Positions 31,365 through 42,500 of a DNA stretch of 64,000 nt are shown piece by piece. The notes under the pieces are model-generated. The model had not been told where the DNA came from, did no database searches, and saw nothing but the letters and a program-made list of their open reading frames with translations. The translations under genes were made by a program, and so were the position numbers. The stretch is from Trichuris trichiura (lineage: Eukaryota > Nematoda > Enoplea > Trichinellida > Trichuridae): NCBI GenBank assembly GCA_037903355.1, contig JBAJFE010000042.1, positions 3,918,001 to 3,982,000 of the forward strand, written 5' to 3'. The number at the start of each line of letters is the position of its first letter. Position 1 is the stretch's first letter.

Positions 31365-32234
31365 GTTTGCTGGTGAGTTTAAGTTTCAAGTTCAGTCACA
31401 GTAATGACGGAATCGTTGCACTGTCACAACACGCATACATACAACGCCTCTTACAACGTTTTCGTTTGCAAGATGCAAAGGGCGCTACTATACTGACGGA
31501 GATGTGACCATTCTTTCTGAAAAAGGATGAAGCGGAAGGTATTAACGCAAACGTGCCTTAGAAGGAACTAATTGGTAGCTTACTGTATCTTGCCCAGAGA
31601 ACAAGACCAGACATTTCTTTTGCTGTTGGAAAACTAGCGCAGTATTGCAGTAAATTCGCAGTGCAACATTGGAATTCAGCTGAGCGAGGCTTGCGCTACT
31701 TAAAAGAAATCATGGAGATCGCTACGGTATACCGACTTTCAGATAAGCCATTGACAGCCTATGCTGATGCTGACTGCGCGTCATGTAGCGAAACTAGAAA
31801 AAGTACTACGGGGTACGTCGTGCCCTTATGTGGTGCGCCTATAATTTGGAAAAGCGCAAAGCAAACGGTTACTGCGCTAAGCACCATGGAAGCAGAGTTC
31901 GTGGTAATCAGCAAATGCCTAAGAGAAGTAACTTGGGTTAGAGGATTTTTTGAATCTTTCAGACAAGATTCCAAGTTGGTGGCTAGCCCAACAAAATTGA
32001 TGTGTGACAGTCAGGCTGCGATTGCGCATGCGAAGCGCTCAGTTTAAAGAAAAGAACCAAACACATTTCAACAAGTACAACTTCGTGCGGGAGGAGATCG
32101 AAGACGGCACCATTGAACCTATATGCGTTCTCAGCGGTAGGAACCTAGCAGAAATTCTGATGAAACCTTTAAGTGAAGTTCCGCACCAAATTTTCAGAGA
32201 CAGACTTTTCGCGCTAAACGGATTGCACTAAATG
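31365..32234 (+). pseudogene. Ty1/Copia pol remnant (end of RT and RNase H)
   Basis: The plus-strand frame gives the end of RT (LIGSLLYLAQRTRPDISFAV) and RNase H: YADADCA, RKSTTGYVVPLCGAPIIWKS, STMEAEFVVISKCLRE. It shifts frame at about 32040 and continues FNKYNFVREEIEDG to the usual Copia C-terminus (NLAEILMKPLS) and a stop. It has several further stops near 31505-31560. The copy is 5'-truncated, and no LTR was identified. Confidence 0.85.
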
Positions 32235-32578
32235 CACCTCTTTGAGGAGGAAAATGTGAAGGCAAGTTTTGCATAACGCTCGTTAACTGGAATGATGACC
32301 TATTTATTCCTTCTTAAGCGGCTGCCCATCGGCACGCAGTTAGTGTTCTGCACGGGCTCTTGTGGGTATGCTCTCTCTCTTCTTTCTCTTCAGCTCAGAC
32401 TGCTTAATCTTGTAGTATCCGCACGTATTAAACGATAACAGCTACTCTGAGCCAGTTACGAATAGGATAATGACCTACAAGTTTTCTGCGGTATGGAAAT
32501 ACTGAACGGCGAGTCATACGATGGGGTACATCGCTGACTTCATTGTCTTTTTTCCAAAAACAGTTGCTCATGCTCTCC
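32235..32578. other. no feature recognised
   Basis: A short CT-rich stretch (about 32370-32395); no gene or repeat border supported. Confidence 0.35.
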
Positions 32579-33405
32579 TCAAACATTTAATCTGATTTGA
32601 ACAGCATCAGTCGCTATTTGGCAACCCTTACTGGACAGTCTGCAACATGCCAGAAGTTGTTCCAGAAGACTAGCTTTCACGGCATCCTCGTTTACTAAAA
32701 TGTCATTAACCCAAGCAGATGTAGTTTTCAGGTCTGCCTCTTGGGGCAGTAGGGAATCAAGCATAGTTTTCATCATCAGCTGGGCCTTGTTGAGGTTGAA
32801 ACCTAGGTGAGCAAGGCAGTCTCTACGACCATTGACTGGCACGTTTTGGTAGGGACATGAGGCTTCATCTATTCAAACTTACAAACCCGTTTTAGATTGA
32901 TTATAGAGACCTTTACTCCCTATCTGCGCCACTCGTATAGGTTATGGGCACAAACAACTGCATGTGGTTGTAAATGTGTCGACGTAGGTGTTCAACTCTC
33001 TAAAATCCAAAACAGGCCGCACTTAGATTTTATGTTATTGCACTATTGCCAAAAAAGGGAATAAAATCCTAGGCTGGTCCCAGCCTTGGGTGTAGCTCAG
33101 TTTGACGCAGACCACGTTACCGCGTGGTGAAATCGTTCACTTCATCGCATCGTTCGCGTTGACATATGTTCATGCTGATGCACGGTTCAAGTTCACCGTT
33201 CGGACGTAAAAACGCCCAACTTTTCGACTTACACTGTACTGAGAGCGATTCAGGAGTTGAGCCCATTAAAAATTCCGTATTCTGAGATCAGCCTCAATCA
33301 AATGACTTACCCATATTGATTCCGTAGGTCAGAGCCTTGATAACTTGTGGGAAAACACTTAAGTCAAGAATGATGACTTTGATTCACTGAACTGTTCACT
33401 GACGT
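32579..33405 (-). pseudogene. Gypsy-type fragment (RT) with LTR end
   Basis: The minus-strand RT piece (KVRPVLDFRELN at about 33080; CLAHLGFNLNKAQLMM and VNDILVNED at 32840-32700) is the same branch as the 12-17 kb element, but far decayed; the YIDD box reads WVND. At about 33346-33405 lies an LTR end (…TTCCCACA on the minus strand) similar to the solo LTR at 52788-53142. The gag part is deleted. Confidence 0.65.
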
Positions 33406-33411
33406 GGGCCA

Positions 33412-33465
33412 ATTGTTCATTAACTTGTTCGTCTTTCACTGAGGCCGAACAAGTTAATGAACAAT
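33412..33465. repeat. 20-bp inverted repeat (hairpin)
   Basis: ATTGTTCATTAACTTGTTCG at 33412-33431 is perfectly complementary to 33446-33465, with a 14-base loop. It sits at the seam between the minus-strand Gypsy fragment and the plus-strand Gypsy element. Confidence 0.7.
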
Positions 33466-33539
33466 CGTGCATTTTTCGGTGATTTTGCAAAGTTACAGTA
33501 CGCCTGGTGGGCATAAAATAGGAAGGATACGAATGGAGG

Positions 33540-34114
33540 TTTGAGATTTGTAATTGTGCTAATAAGTGGAGCGATAAAATAAAAGCAGCGCTCGCTGACA
33601 TTGCTAGAAGGTCAGCATTTTTAACCTATCAACGCTTGCCGGATGACGTTCTTCGCAACTATGGGAGGTTGGCGACAGAACTGATGAATGATTTGTCAAA
33701 AGCGTTCATGCATTAGTTAACCTAAACGTCGGATTTGGCTCTTCCAGAGTGAGTGCCTGTAGCAAAAATCGTTTCCTCCTGCGGGACTTTCTGTCCGCCT
33801 TGCCAGATTTGCATCGCCGTCAATTGTTACTACAAGAAGAAATTGGTTACGTTGAACAAGCAATTCAAAAGACACACAAATTCAAACTTCGCTAGTCGAA
33901 GTGACGTTAGCGTCCACGGCAACAGTCGCCGCCCACTGAACACCCCGGTTTAAGAAAAAAACTCTGCGCGACGATGATATCTGGTGAAATACCGATCGAA
34001 GAATCAAGGAACTAAGTAAGCAGCTATGCTGACAGTAAGCCTGCCTCTGCAACTGAAGGGAGTGAAATGTCACGCCTGTGTCAGAAGGGATCACTTCGCA
34101 AGAGATTGACAAGT
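33540..34114 (+). pseudogene. old Gypsy element, gag part
   Basis: The plus-strand frame resembles gag (WSDKIKAALADIARRSAFLT, about 33550-33640). It ends in a zinc-knuckle-like KCHACVRRDHFARD at about 34065-34108, cut by the solo LTR that follows. Sequence at 34483 and beyond appears to continue the basic tail. Several frameshifts and stops. Confidence 0.55.
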
Positions 34115-34482
34115 TGTGGCGGATAACCCGGGGTTTAGCTCCGATAACGGTGGTTTGACCTAAGAGGGCAATGATGCGGTCGCTCTTGTCGTAAACAGCG
34201 CTGGACGACGTTCCCCGTTGCCCCATGACACGAAGCCCATGTCGAAAACAGGCACGGTCAACCAATGGCTGTGCGCCCTGGCTAGACCCCGCGAACAGGA
34301 CTATAAAAGGAGAAGGACGGACCACGGAGGCGGGTTGGTAGGACCAAAAAAAGTTGTGTGTTCGACGACATCGTTGTTTATACTCAGTTCGTTAGTGTTC
34401 CTCATTAAAGACAAAGCAAAGCCTTTGCGTACTAGCAGCCTTACGCGTGCAAGTCCAAACGGTGCATATAAACTACACAAGT
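34110..34482 (+). repeat. solo LTR of the 12-17 kb Gypsy family
   Basis: The 363-bp sequence at 34115-34477 is clearly homologous to the LTRs at 12461 and 16869 (TGTGGC...ATAACCCGGGG, ...CATATAAACTACA), in the opposite orientation. CAAGT is duplicated at 34110-34114 and 34478-34482. TATAAAAG lies at about 34302. It lies within the gag zinc knuckle of an older Gypsy element. Confidence 0.95.
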
Positions 34483-36700
34483 CAACAGAAATAGGAAGTC
34501 GTTGAAGCACTTCGCGCAGAACGAATTAAGCGATAGGATATCGCAAAGTTACTGCCCAACCGCTCACCGCGTATGCCGCTAGAAAGGTCCACCGCAAAGC
34601 AATTATCGTATGGTACACGTTTCTACAACTATTTCACATCTGGCGTCCTTAGTAATCGAGTAATGTACAGAGACGAATTTTTAAAACAACGTCTGCGCGA
34701 TTCCAGCATAAATTAACAATTATTTTTGCGATGTTACGATCGACACTGGCTCCTCTCTGAACAAACTATGTGACAGGTGTTGTTATGGGAAGAAACAATA
34801 GCAGAGGTGAGTGATCCAACGCGCGTCCATGACGCAATCGCTAGAGAAGAAACTTACACGCTTGTTACCGGGTCAAGTAACGAAGAATACAGCACTTAGA
34901 AAGATGTTCAAATAGTGTGACTGCTCAGTTGATGAGTCACTTGATTAGTCTGTCTAACCTACATATCCAACAATAGGTTTGTGCTGGAACTGCCCAAAAT
35001 AAAGACAGAGGTATTTCGTTAATTCATCTCTTGAATACTTCTAGTCAGTGGCTGCGAAAAGTGATATCACTCTGGGAGCGTCTCTGGAAATCGACCCATC
35101 CGTTCATATTCATAGTCGTGGAAGATCTTTTAGATATTATCCTGGGAATGCTAAAAAGTGTTGCAAACGTCGGTTTGAGAAAGCGTTGTATCAGCTTGCT
35201 ATACGTTGGTGTAGTCAATTTCAAGGGCCCCGCCCTACAGCCGACGTCAAAAATCAGTTCATGTTAGGTTCTTCGCGGTTTGAAATGCTAACCGATTACG
35301 AATGAGCCGAAAGTGTTGAAAATGATGATACAATGGAATGTGAAAATCCCTAGTTTGGCAACGCATCAACCTGCGAACTCCCAGTCGACCTGATTATATA
35401 CAGTGCAGTCCTCAACACCATCAGATCAGTTTTTCTCGCGAAACCAGAAGGAACTGCCTTTGCGAAACATGCTATTATCACGGCCCGGGTCCACTTTGCG
35501 CGCCGCCGTGACGCACTAAACAGTTTTGACGTACTGTCCATCAGCAAATCCAACAGATGTCAAACGATGGTATCATTCGGCGTGCCTGAATCCCGTGGTT
35601 GGCACAAGCGGTATTTACCCGCAAGAAGGATAAATCGTTGAAACTGTGAGTGGACTATCGTCAACTAAACAAGTGTACGCGTAGGGACAGTTACTCTCTG
35701 CGTTACTGCATGAGGTACAGGGCATACTGAATGAAGCTACTAAAGTCTCCGTTCTTGGTCTGTATTGTGGCTTCTGGAAATTTCCAATAAGAGCTGTCGA
35801 GAAAACGTCCTTCTCTCCTGGCTCAGGTATGAGATTGTATCAATTTCTAACTATGCCATTTGGATTGACAAATGGTCCCAGCTCATTCCAAAGGTTGGTA
35901 GATAAAGCTTGACGATGTGGTTTTGGAAAGAACTGACTTCAACATGGCTTGCATAGATGATATCTTAGCGTTTTCAAAAGATAAAAATGAGCATGTCGGG
36001 GACAAGCCACGGAACAGATCAATAAAAATATAACCTGTTAGATTATAGGAACGTACTCGATATAACCTGAGAATTTCGGGGTAACACGGTTACGGAGCGT
36101 CGGTGTGACAGAAGGTTGCTCATTCTTTTTGCATCAATAACGTGTGTGTTGTTACCGCTGTCACGAGGTTTGATACCTGACAGTGTGTAGATTTCCCCTG
36201 TCGCGAGGTTTGATACCTGACAGAGCATGTGAACCATCTTGCAGAAGTATCTGAAAAAAATAGCAGCGGCTGGTTTGACCCTGCCGAACAGAACAGAACT
36301 GGTATCACTGAAGGGTCATTTATGAGTCACGTCTTCTCCATAAAGGGGATGCAACTGGCCCTGAACGAAGTACACCGCTTCGTTTGTCTACTATCGTACT
36401 AACAGAGCTCCTTCGCCCATTCAGGTGATATGGCATTGCCAGATCTTTACGCTGCCGTCCTAGCCTTCGGCTTGCTGCCGCTAATCCCTCCATTGTTACC
36501 TAAAAAGAACGCGGCCACCTGTCTGATAATCCCTTAGGCAACCGGAACAGCGGCTTCGGAGAATGGCTATATCTGGCAAGGTGGAGAAAAAAGACCCGCA
36601 TTGCCGCTTCGAAACCTGGCAGACGAGGCTGCTCTGTTTGTCTGGAGTGAGGAGTGCCAAGAATCGTTTGGGACTTCGAAGGTAGCACTACCCTTTGAAT
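34483..36700 (+). pseudogene. old Gypsy element, pol part 1 (RT)
   Basis: Plus-strand RT blocks survive with stops and shifts: FLTMPFGLTNGPSSFQRLVD (about 35840-35900), ACIDDILAFSKDKNEH (about 35947-35995), then after a 222-bp insertion HLAEVSEKIAAAGLTLPN (from 36226) and WSEECQESF (about 36640-36668), the start of the RNase H linker. A hAT element interrupts it at 36701. Confidence 0.7.
35991..36228. mobile_element. ~222-bp insertion in Gypsy RT with 8-bp TSD
   Basis: GAGCATGT flanks the insert on both sides (about 35991 and 36221), and the RT frame resumes after it. Near its right end, a roughly 24-base unit (GAGGTTTGATACCTGACAG) is repeated twice. It has no clear terminal inverted repeats. 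The repeated unit looks somewhat like a tRNA B-box, so a SINE is possible. Confidence 0.45.
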
Positions 36701-38074
36701 CAGTGTTTCTCACGGTGGGGCAGGTGTCCCACCAGGGGGTTCTTTTGAAATCCAGGGGGCCCCAAAATGCTAAGGGGCAGGTTGGGGGCCCATTTGAGCT
36801 GTGTGGGGCACATGCTCCACCTGGGCCGTCGTGTTGACGTGCATCGGAAGGTGAGATCCGAGGGTCAGGTATTGTGCGTACTGGTTAAGATAAAGCTGCA
36901 TGCTATGCGTGATGCCGGCTACCCTCCACTCCACCACATGAACCAATCACCGCTCGTGAAAATGATCATTCAGAACACACGACAGAAGACAGAAGGGGTC
37001 GCAGGTTTGACACCGTGACCTTCCCAGCGTAGGGATGAGTAAGGGAAGCTTTCTGCTGAGAAGCATTGAACGCAGAGCACATGATTCACATCAGAGAATA
37101 GCTGCCCGCGTTATCAGAATGCGCTAGAGTCTTTGCGATATATTTGCACCTGCTTTACGATTCAACGAGCGATTAGAGCATGTTCGCGTAGCTTGGTAAA
37201 TATGTCTCTGCTTTACGAGTTTGTCAACGATTACCATCTCTTGCCCTATTGAACACGGAGTGTTTCTTAACGGGGCAATGGATTTTCATCTCTACTTCAT
37301 GCGGTATGTATTCTTGCCCGTTGATGGGTTCTGAAATTGTACGCAAGTTCTCTTGCCCTATTTCTGTAAAAAGTCGACTCTCTTTTTCTTCCCTTTCTTT
37401 CTTCGCGTCTATTGTCCACGTAGCTACAATGCAAGCATACGTGTTAGTGACAGGGAATTGCGTGTGTTGCTCACGCATTTTTTGCAAACGCTTTGTCTGT
37501 ACGATTGCTTTTCTCCTACGCTCTCTCCAGTTACACAAGAGATGTCACTGCAAGAAGAGCTGCTGGAGTTGCAGTCGAACGTGGAGCTAAAGGCCAGGCT
37601 GTCATAGGGTTATCAGCAGTTCCGGCTGCAGAAAAAAGTCCCGGATTTGTACCCTGACGTATGGAGTGTGGTAAAAAAGTTACTGATTTGTCTTCCCTCA
37701 TCGAGTCTAGTCGAGCTTGCATTTAGTACCGTTACGGATCTATTGACGAAGAAACGCGGTCGGCTGCAAGTAGTCCGACGCGGCGATCTGCGTCTGCGAG
37801 TTACCCCGATCGAGCCCAACATCGAGAGGCTAGTTCGGTCGCATCTGGGCGAGCCAAGCAGCTCTCGCAGACTTTTCGGAAAACAGTTCGCAGAAATAAA
37901 TCTGTACAGCTGTAGTTCATGTTCTGGCGTTGCAACCATTTCAGCCAATCAGTGCGCTAAAATTGGCCAATCGGTGCGCTCGACATTGGCCAATCATAAT
38001 AGGGAGCCCAGACGGTCGGAAACGTTCTGAGAGGGGCCCAAACGGCCTTCCGCTTGAGAAACATTGCTCTGAAC
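36693..38074 (+). mobile_element. hAT element, internally deleted, nested in Gypsy
   Basis: The termini CAGTGTTTCTCACGG (36701) and CTTGAGAAACATTG (38066) are flanked by similar 8-base duplications CTTTGAAT and CTCTGAAC. 1366 bp. The GC-rich left end is shared with 19856 and 31126. It encodes the C-terminus of a hAT transposase at 37530-37900. Confidence 0.85.
37530..37900 (+). pseudogene. hAT transposase C-terminal fragment (SCAND3/ZBED type)
   Basis: The peptide LQEELLELQSNVELKARLS is followed by one stop, then YPDVWSVVKKLLICLPSS, VELAFSTVTDLLTKKRGRL and RRGDLRLRVTPIEPNIERL. This is the conserved dimerisation tail of hAT transposases. The rest of the protein is absent. Confidence 0.8.
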
Positions 38075-38640
38075 CAATATTGGCACCATCTGTCTGTGCA
38101 GTTAAATTTGATTTGTTTATGAATGCAAGTCAAAATGGACTTAGCGCTGTATTATAGCAGCGGAATCATGCGATTGCATATACGAGAAACGTCCCACGTC
38201 TAACGGAACGAAACTATATTGTTCTTGAAAAAAAATGCGTCGCTAGAGTGTTGGCGATTAAACAGTTCAGTTACTGTTTGTTTCGCCCCTGTTTTACAAT
38301 ACACACCGATTATCGACCGTTGCAATGGTTGCAAGAACCAAAACGGAAGGAAAAATTACGCGATGAGCGTCAGCACTCAAGGAGTTTGACTTTCCAGCGA
38401 ATTATTATCTAGGAGAGAAGCAAACATGTAGATTTGATTTCGATGCGGCGGGAAACAGAAAAGTAAGAAGTTGAAGAACGATGGTCAGATTTCACCATTA
38501 CGACGGTGCAGTCGGTTATTATTGAAGACGAACTGCGCACCGCGCAGTCAAATGATTCTAACCTAAGTAAGGTCATGGAGAGACTGCAAAACGGAACGCT
38601 CCCTTCAACAGTCCAAGTGAGCGAATGGAAATATACTCCG
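38067..38640 (+). pseudogene. old Gypsy element, pol part 2 (RNase H)
   Basis: The frame that broke at 36700 resumes: ILAPSVCAVKFDLFMNAS and GLSAVL (about 38083-38156), then RNase H blocks (VLEKKCVARVLAIKQFSYC; FTIHTDYRPLQWLQEP at about 38294-38343), and the segment before integrase (about 38520-38640). The integrase core is missing. A purine run (AAAAGAGGAGGGA) at about 38786 may be the remains of a polypurine tract. Confidence 0.7.
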
Positions 38641-39161
38641 TGACTACATGTATTAGGCAGGCCGTTGACTCAGCGTTCTCTGACTGTAACTGTTCTTTAC
38701 TGTCAAACTGACCCACCCATCCTAGCCTCGTTTTGTGCCCACCCTATGTGGGATCCTAAAGGTTACAGTAGTAGGCATGTCACACAAAAGAGGAGGGATT
38801 GCAATTAGCTGACGTTGTGTGTTGTGCACTAAGTTAAAGCTTGTACACAGAAAAGTGATACAAAGTGTTAATGCAGACTTTTATCACCTAATTGCTGGGT
38901 TATATCGCCATTCACGGGGATCATTTTATAGCCCGTATGAGTGAAAACGATCAAATTAACTTCACGATAAAGCAACAGCTTCAGCTTGAAGCACTATTCA
39001 TCATCTTTGCGTTTTCTGAAATGTTATGCCATCTTCGAATGCCAGCTAGTTCGAATCTTAGTTGCTGTGTAGTGTTTTCTGATCTGTTACAGCTACTTTG
39101 CCTATGTATTAGTAGGTCATTTCCACGTTCGTCTTGTATTTCTGATCCATGAATATAGGGC
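38641..39161. other. no supported gene
   Basis: Possibly the decayed 3' LTR of the old Gypsy element from about 38799; no boundary could be proved. Confidence 0.3.
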
Positions 39162-39167
39162 TTTATT
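39162..39167 (-). terminator. polyadenylation signal for unc-49 module 2
   Basis: AATAAA on the minus strand, about 135 bases after the module 2 stop codon at 39301. Confidence 0.5.
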
Positions 39168-39300
39168 GAGTGAGCTTTACCATTATTTCTAAAGATTCTC
39201 GCTGTTCGCAAGGCTCCATTATTGCATAATAGACCGTCTCAAGGATTTTTCTTGCTGTTATCATAAGTACCATGCATCTAGTTTTCGGTTCTTTTCATGC

Positions 39301-39561
39301 TCAGATTTTTCCACTTTTTTTGAACAGTATGCTCCAGTAAAGAATGTTGAATACCACAAAAATTGCAGGAAACACCAGTCGAGCGTGTTTATCAATGTCA
39401 CTAGCACGCCAGCGGCAATTCCGACGAATTTTGCGTGTCCCCAAATTTTGGACGGAGTGCACTGAGCGACGCTGAAAGCGTGGGTAATCTGGCAATGTTA
39501 GTGAAGGGGCGAATCCAGCGTATTTGTCCGTCTTTGGTGCGTATGATGGGGAGCTCAAATT
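39301..39561 (-). CDS. unc-49: unc-49 module 2, TM4 exon
   Basis: 261 bases: acceptor CTTCTTTTAG, phase 0, 87 codons including the TGA stop. A basic loop end ([20 protein letters not shown]) leads into TM4 ([18 protein letters not shown]). It lies 7.6 kb from its TM1-TM3 exon, the intron holding the inverted Tigger dimer and ribozyme element D. No other TM4 exon fits module 2. Confidence 0.88.
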   Translation of the reverse strand, partial: NLSSPSYAPKTDKYAGFAPSLTLPDYPRFQRRSVHSVQNLGTRKIRRNCRWRASDIDKHARLVFPAIFVVFNILYWSILFKKSGKI

Positions 39562-42500
39562 CTAAAAGAAGACATTGAAGTTTGTGAGAATACTATCTTT
39601 TATATCTGTGATTTTATTGGCAAAAGAAAATGCGCTTGCTGTTCGGCACAAATATTTTGTGCCAAAACTTCCCCCTAATAAAGACCTCTTTTCAATAGAA
39701 ATTATTTTCGTTAGGGAAGTTTTTTCAGAGAAAACTTGCTTCCTTGTAAAGTTACTGATAGTTCTGCCATGTTCAAAATCAAGTGGAAGGCTGTTTATTT
39801 TGTTCAGTAACTTTGAAATTATGGAGAAACAAATAGTGAACACTACAGCTGTTTCATTTAAGATACAAATAGAGGGTTCTAAAAGTATTGGCAATTTTTT
39901 CCTTGCTTCCACTAGTAAAGGGGCCAGTCAACCACTGAGGGTTAGTTTTCCTGTAATTGCATTATTATCGCCCTGTCCTGTACGTGAAATGCGCCATCCC
40001 ATTGCAACAGGTGTTGCATGCACAGTGTCAGTAACTGAGGATATTGTTGTTCTTGCAGTCTTCACGAGACTGAAACAGACCGTGGGCGTAACAAACAAAT
40101 AAATGACAGACTGAATACGTAAACTGGTTCTACTTCCCTTCTCAAGAAGTCAGGACGATTCCTTTCGCTTTTAAACTTAAACACTATTTAGCTTACATTG
40201 AGTGACACTACTATCTCAGTATTTCTGGGCAACTATTCAGCAACATTGTAGAATTCTACAACTGGAAATTTGTGGCTTCAATATTGGTTAGGCATTGTGT
40301 TCTTTGGCAGAAAATAAATTTCACTGTTCAAACTGTTTCATGAATGCGCGGAGATACCATATATTACAGCGTATATGAACACCCCCTACCCACGTAACAC
40401 GTGGTGATGATCAGCCTAGTTATGGCCAGGTTGATTGCCCAAATCTGACGAGTCAATTTTCTGTCAATGCTAATCGTCCATTTAATTGTAACTGTCTTTC
40501 CTCAACTTCAACGGGAAAACTCACCAGCTTCCCATCAGCGTATGTTGTAGAGCACTACATTAGCCATGAGAAATGAATCGTATTGAATCGGTTTATTGGA
40601 CTTCTATTGCAACTATTGCATGTAGAACACAAGGGGAAGAATAGGCTGTAGAGGAGGATAAACACGGTGCATTAGGCGGAGAACATTAATGGCAACAGAC
40701 AAAACGATTATACTAAGTATAGTCTTCGTCACTGTCCGGCAGTTCATCATCTTCTGTATCGTCCAACGGAGTAGCGATGGAGCACGTTCGAAAAGACTTC
40801 ATAACAGTTTCCGTCCTCACTTTTGTTTCCATGCCTTTATTGCGAACTGGCACACCAAATTGAGCGACGGCGCTGGCATTCGTCCACCGGTTGTGTAGCT
40901 CTTCTGCTCGTTCGCCATCCATTCTTTCCACTGTTCTCGCATGTAGTCTTTAAAGGGCTTATTAATGCAGACGTCCAGCGGTTGCAAAACTGATAGAAGG
41001 CCACTGGGAATTATGGCTGTTTCTACTTCACATTCCTTTTAATGAATGTGATTATATTGTTCCAGCTAGGCGACTTCAGAATGAGTTCCACACCAGTAAG
41101 AATCTGCTATTATCAAGCCCAGCCCTTTTCTCCGGATATTGTCAATCCACAATCTCACACCCTGTTCATCCATCCAGCCGTTCTCATATAAGTGGACAAA
41201 GGCGCCAGAAGGAAAATCCTCCTTTCGCCTCCTTTTCTTCTTAGATATGACCATAGGCTTCAGCTTCATTCCGTCAGCCAGGCAGTACAGCACCACCTTG
41301 AAATGAGTTCTTTCATGGCCAGTATTCTTCACTACTATACACTCTAAGCCTTTCCTGTCCACGGTTCTATTCCCAATCATATCAAAAAATATTGGCGTCT
41401 CATCCATGTTACCGATGTTGCCCAATGCAAACTCATTTTCTCTTGTCAGATTACTCGCATGCCCGGAAATATGATTTCCTGAGATAGAGTACAATTTCCT
41501 TTCTTCTGTGAAACACGGCTTCAAATTCTGCTTATTTGGCGATCACAAGCTATGCTTCTTCAAAAAAGATACGTGTAAACTTACTGCAGGAAGTCACGCG
41601 GCCTATCCTCCAAGTCTACAGGCATTTCATGTCCAATTTTTACCTTTTGTCTTAGGACCAAGTCCTTCATTTTCAAGAAACGGTTGCACCATCTAGTCGT
41701 TGCGGTCAAGCCGTAGAATAAGTGTGGGTTGCAGTGAGCCCACTTCATCAGTTGATTTCTCATGTCAGTCCTTGTAAGAATATAGCCGCTTTGTCGCTGT
41801 TGTCGTACCCATTCCGCCAAATTGTTCTTCACTCGCCCCCAGTAGGCGATGCCTGACCGCCTTGCGGGTTTTTTCTTCAGGGTCTCTTCGTGATTGCTCC
41901 AATCAATCCATCGCCATTTTCAGGGTAACGCCATGCTTCCTGGCCGCCTGTGAAGTGTGGCTTTTATTTGCCATCTTGCCAACTTCCAACTTGACTCCGG
42001 CTTTGTAGCTTCTCCTCGTCATAGATCGTACGCAGAATGCATTAAGTAAAGCTGAAAAATTCTTTCGGGAAGGAAACTTATTCTTCGTTAGTCACACGGT
42101 TTCTTCAGTTGCTACTAAGAGCGGGATCCAGAGCGACACGCAGGGACAAATTTCGAGGAAACATGAAGAAAACAAGTGTGTTCAAACTGTCCCAGTACGT
42201 AACTGTTACGCACGAACCAACGAAGCACATCGGTCCGAAGAAACAACTTCATCCCATTTCAAATGCCACAGCTTACGTAGCACCGCCTTCTACTTTCCAC
42301 AAACACGAAGTGAATGCAGGCGCTAACTGTTCAACGTTTCGGCGAAAGAACGATTCGCTTCATCTCCATTGGTTTTTATCAGCTAACATGTCGCGCTAAG
42401 CTTGTCTGACTGATGCAGCAAAGGTTGGAAAATCGTAGCTCTTAAGGTTCGATGATAACGCTGCGTGACCTTCATCGATGATAACTGTAACCTCGGTTCT

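Noticed and set aside
39575..40102. 175-codon plus-strand ORF with hydrophobic N-terminus as a gene
   Set aside because: Expected about once by chance in a window of this size; no family, no splice sites, and it lies inside an intron of the opposite strand.
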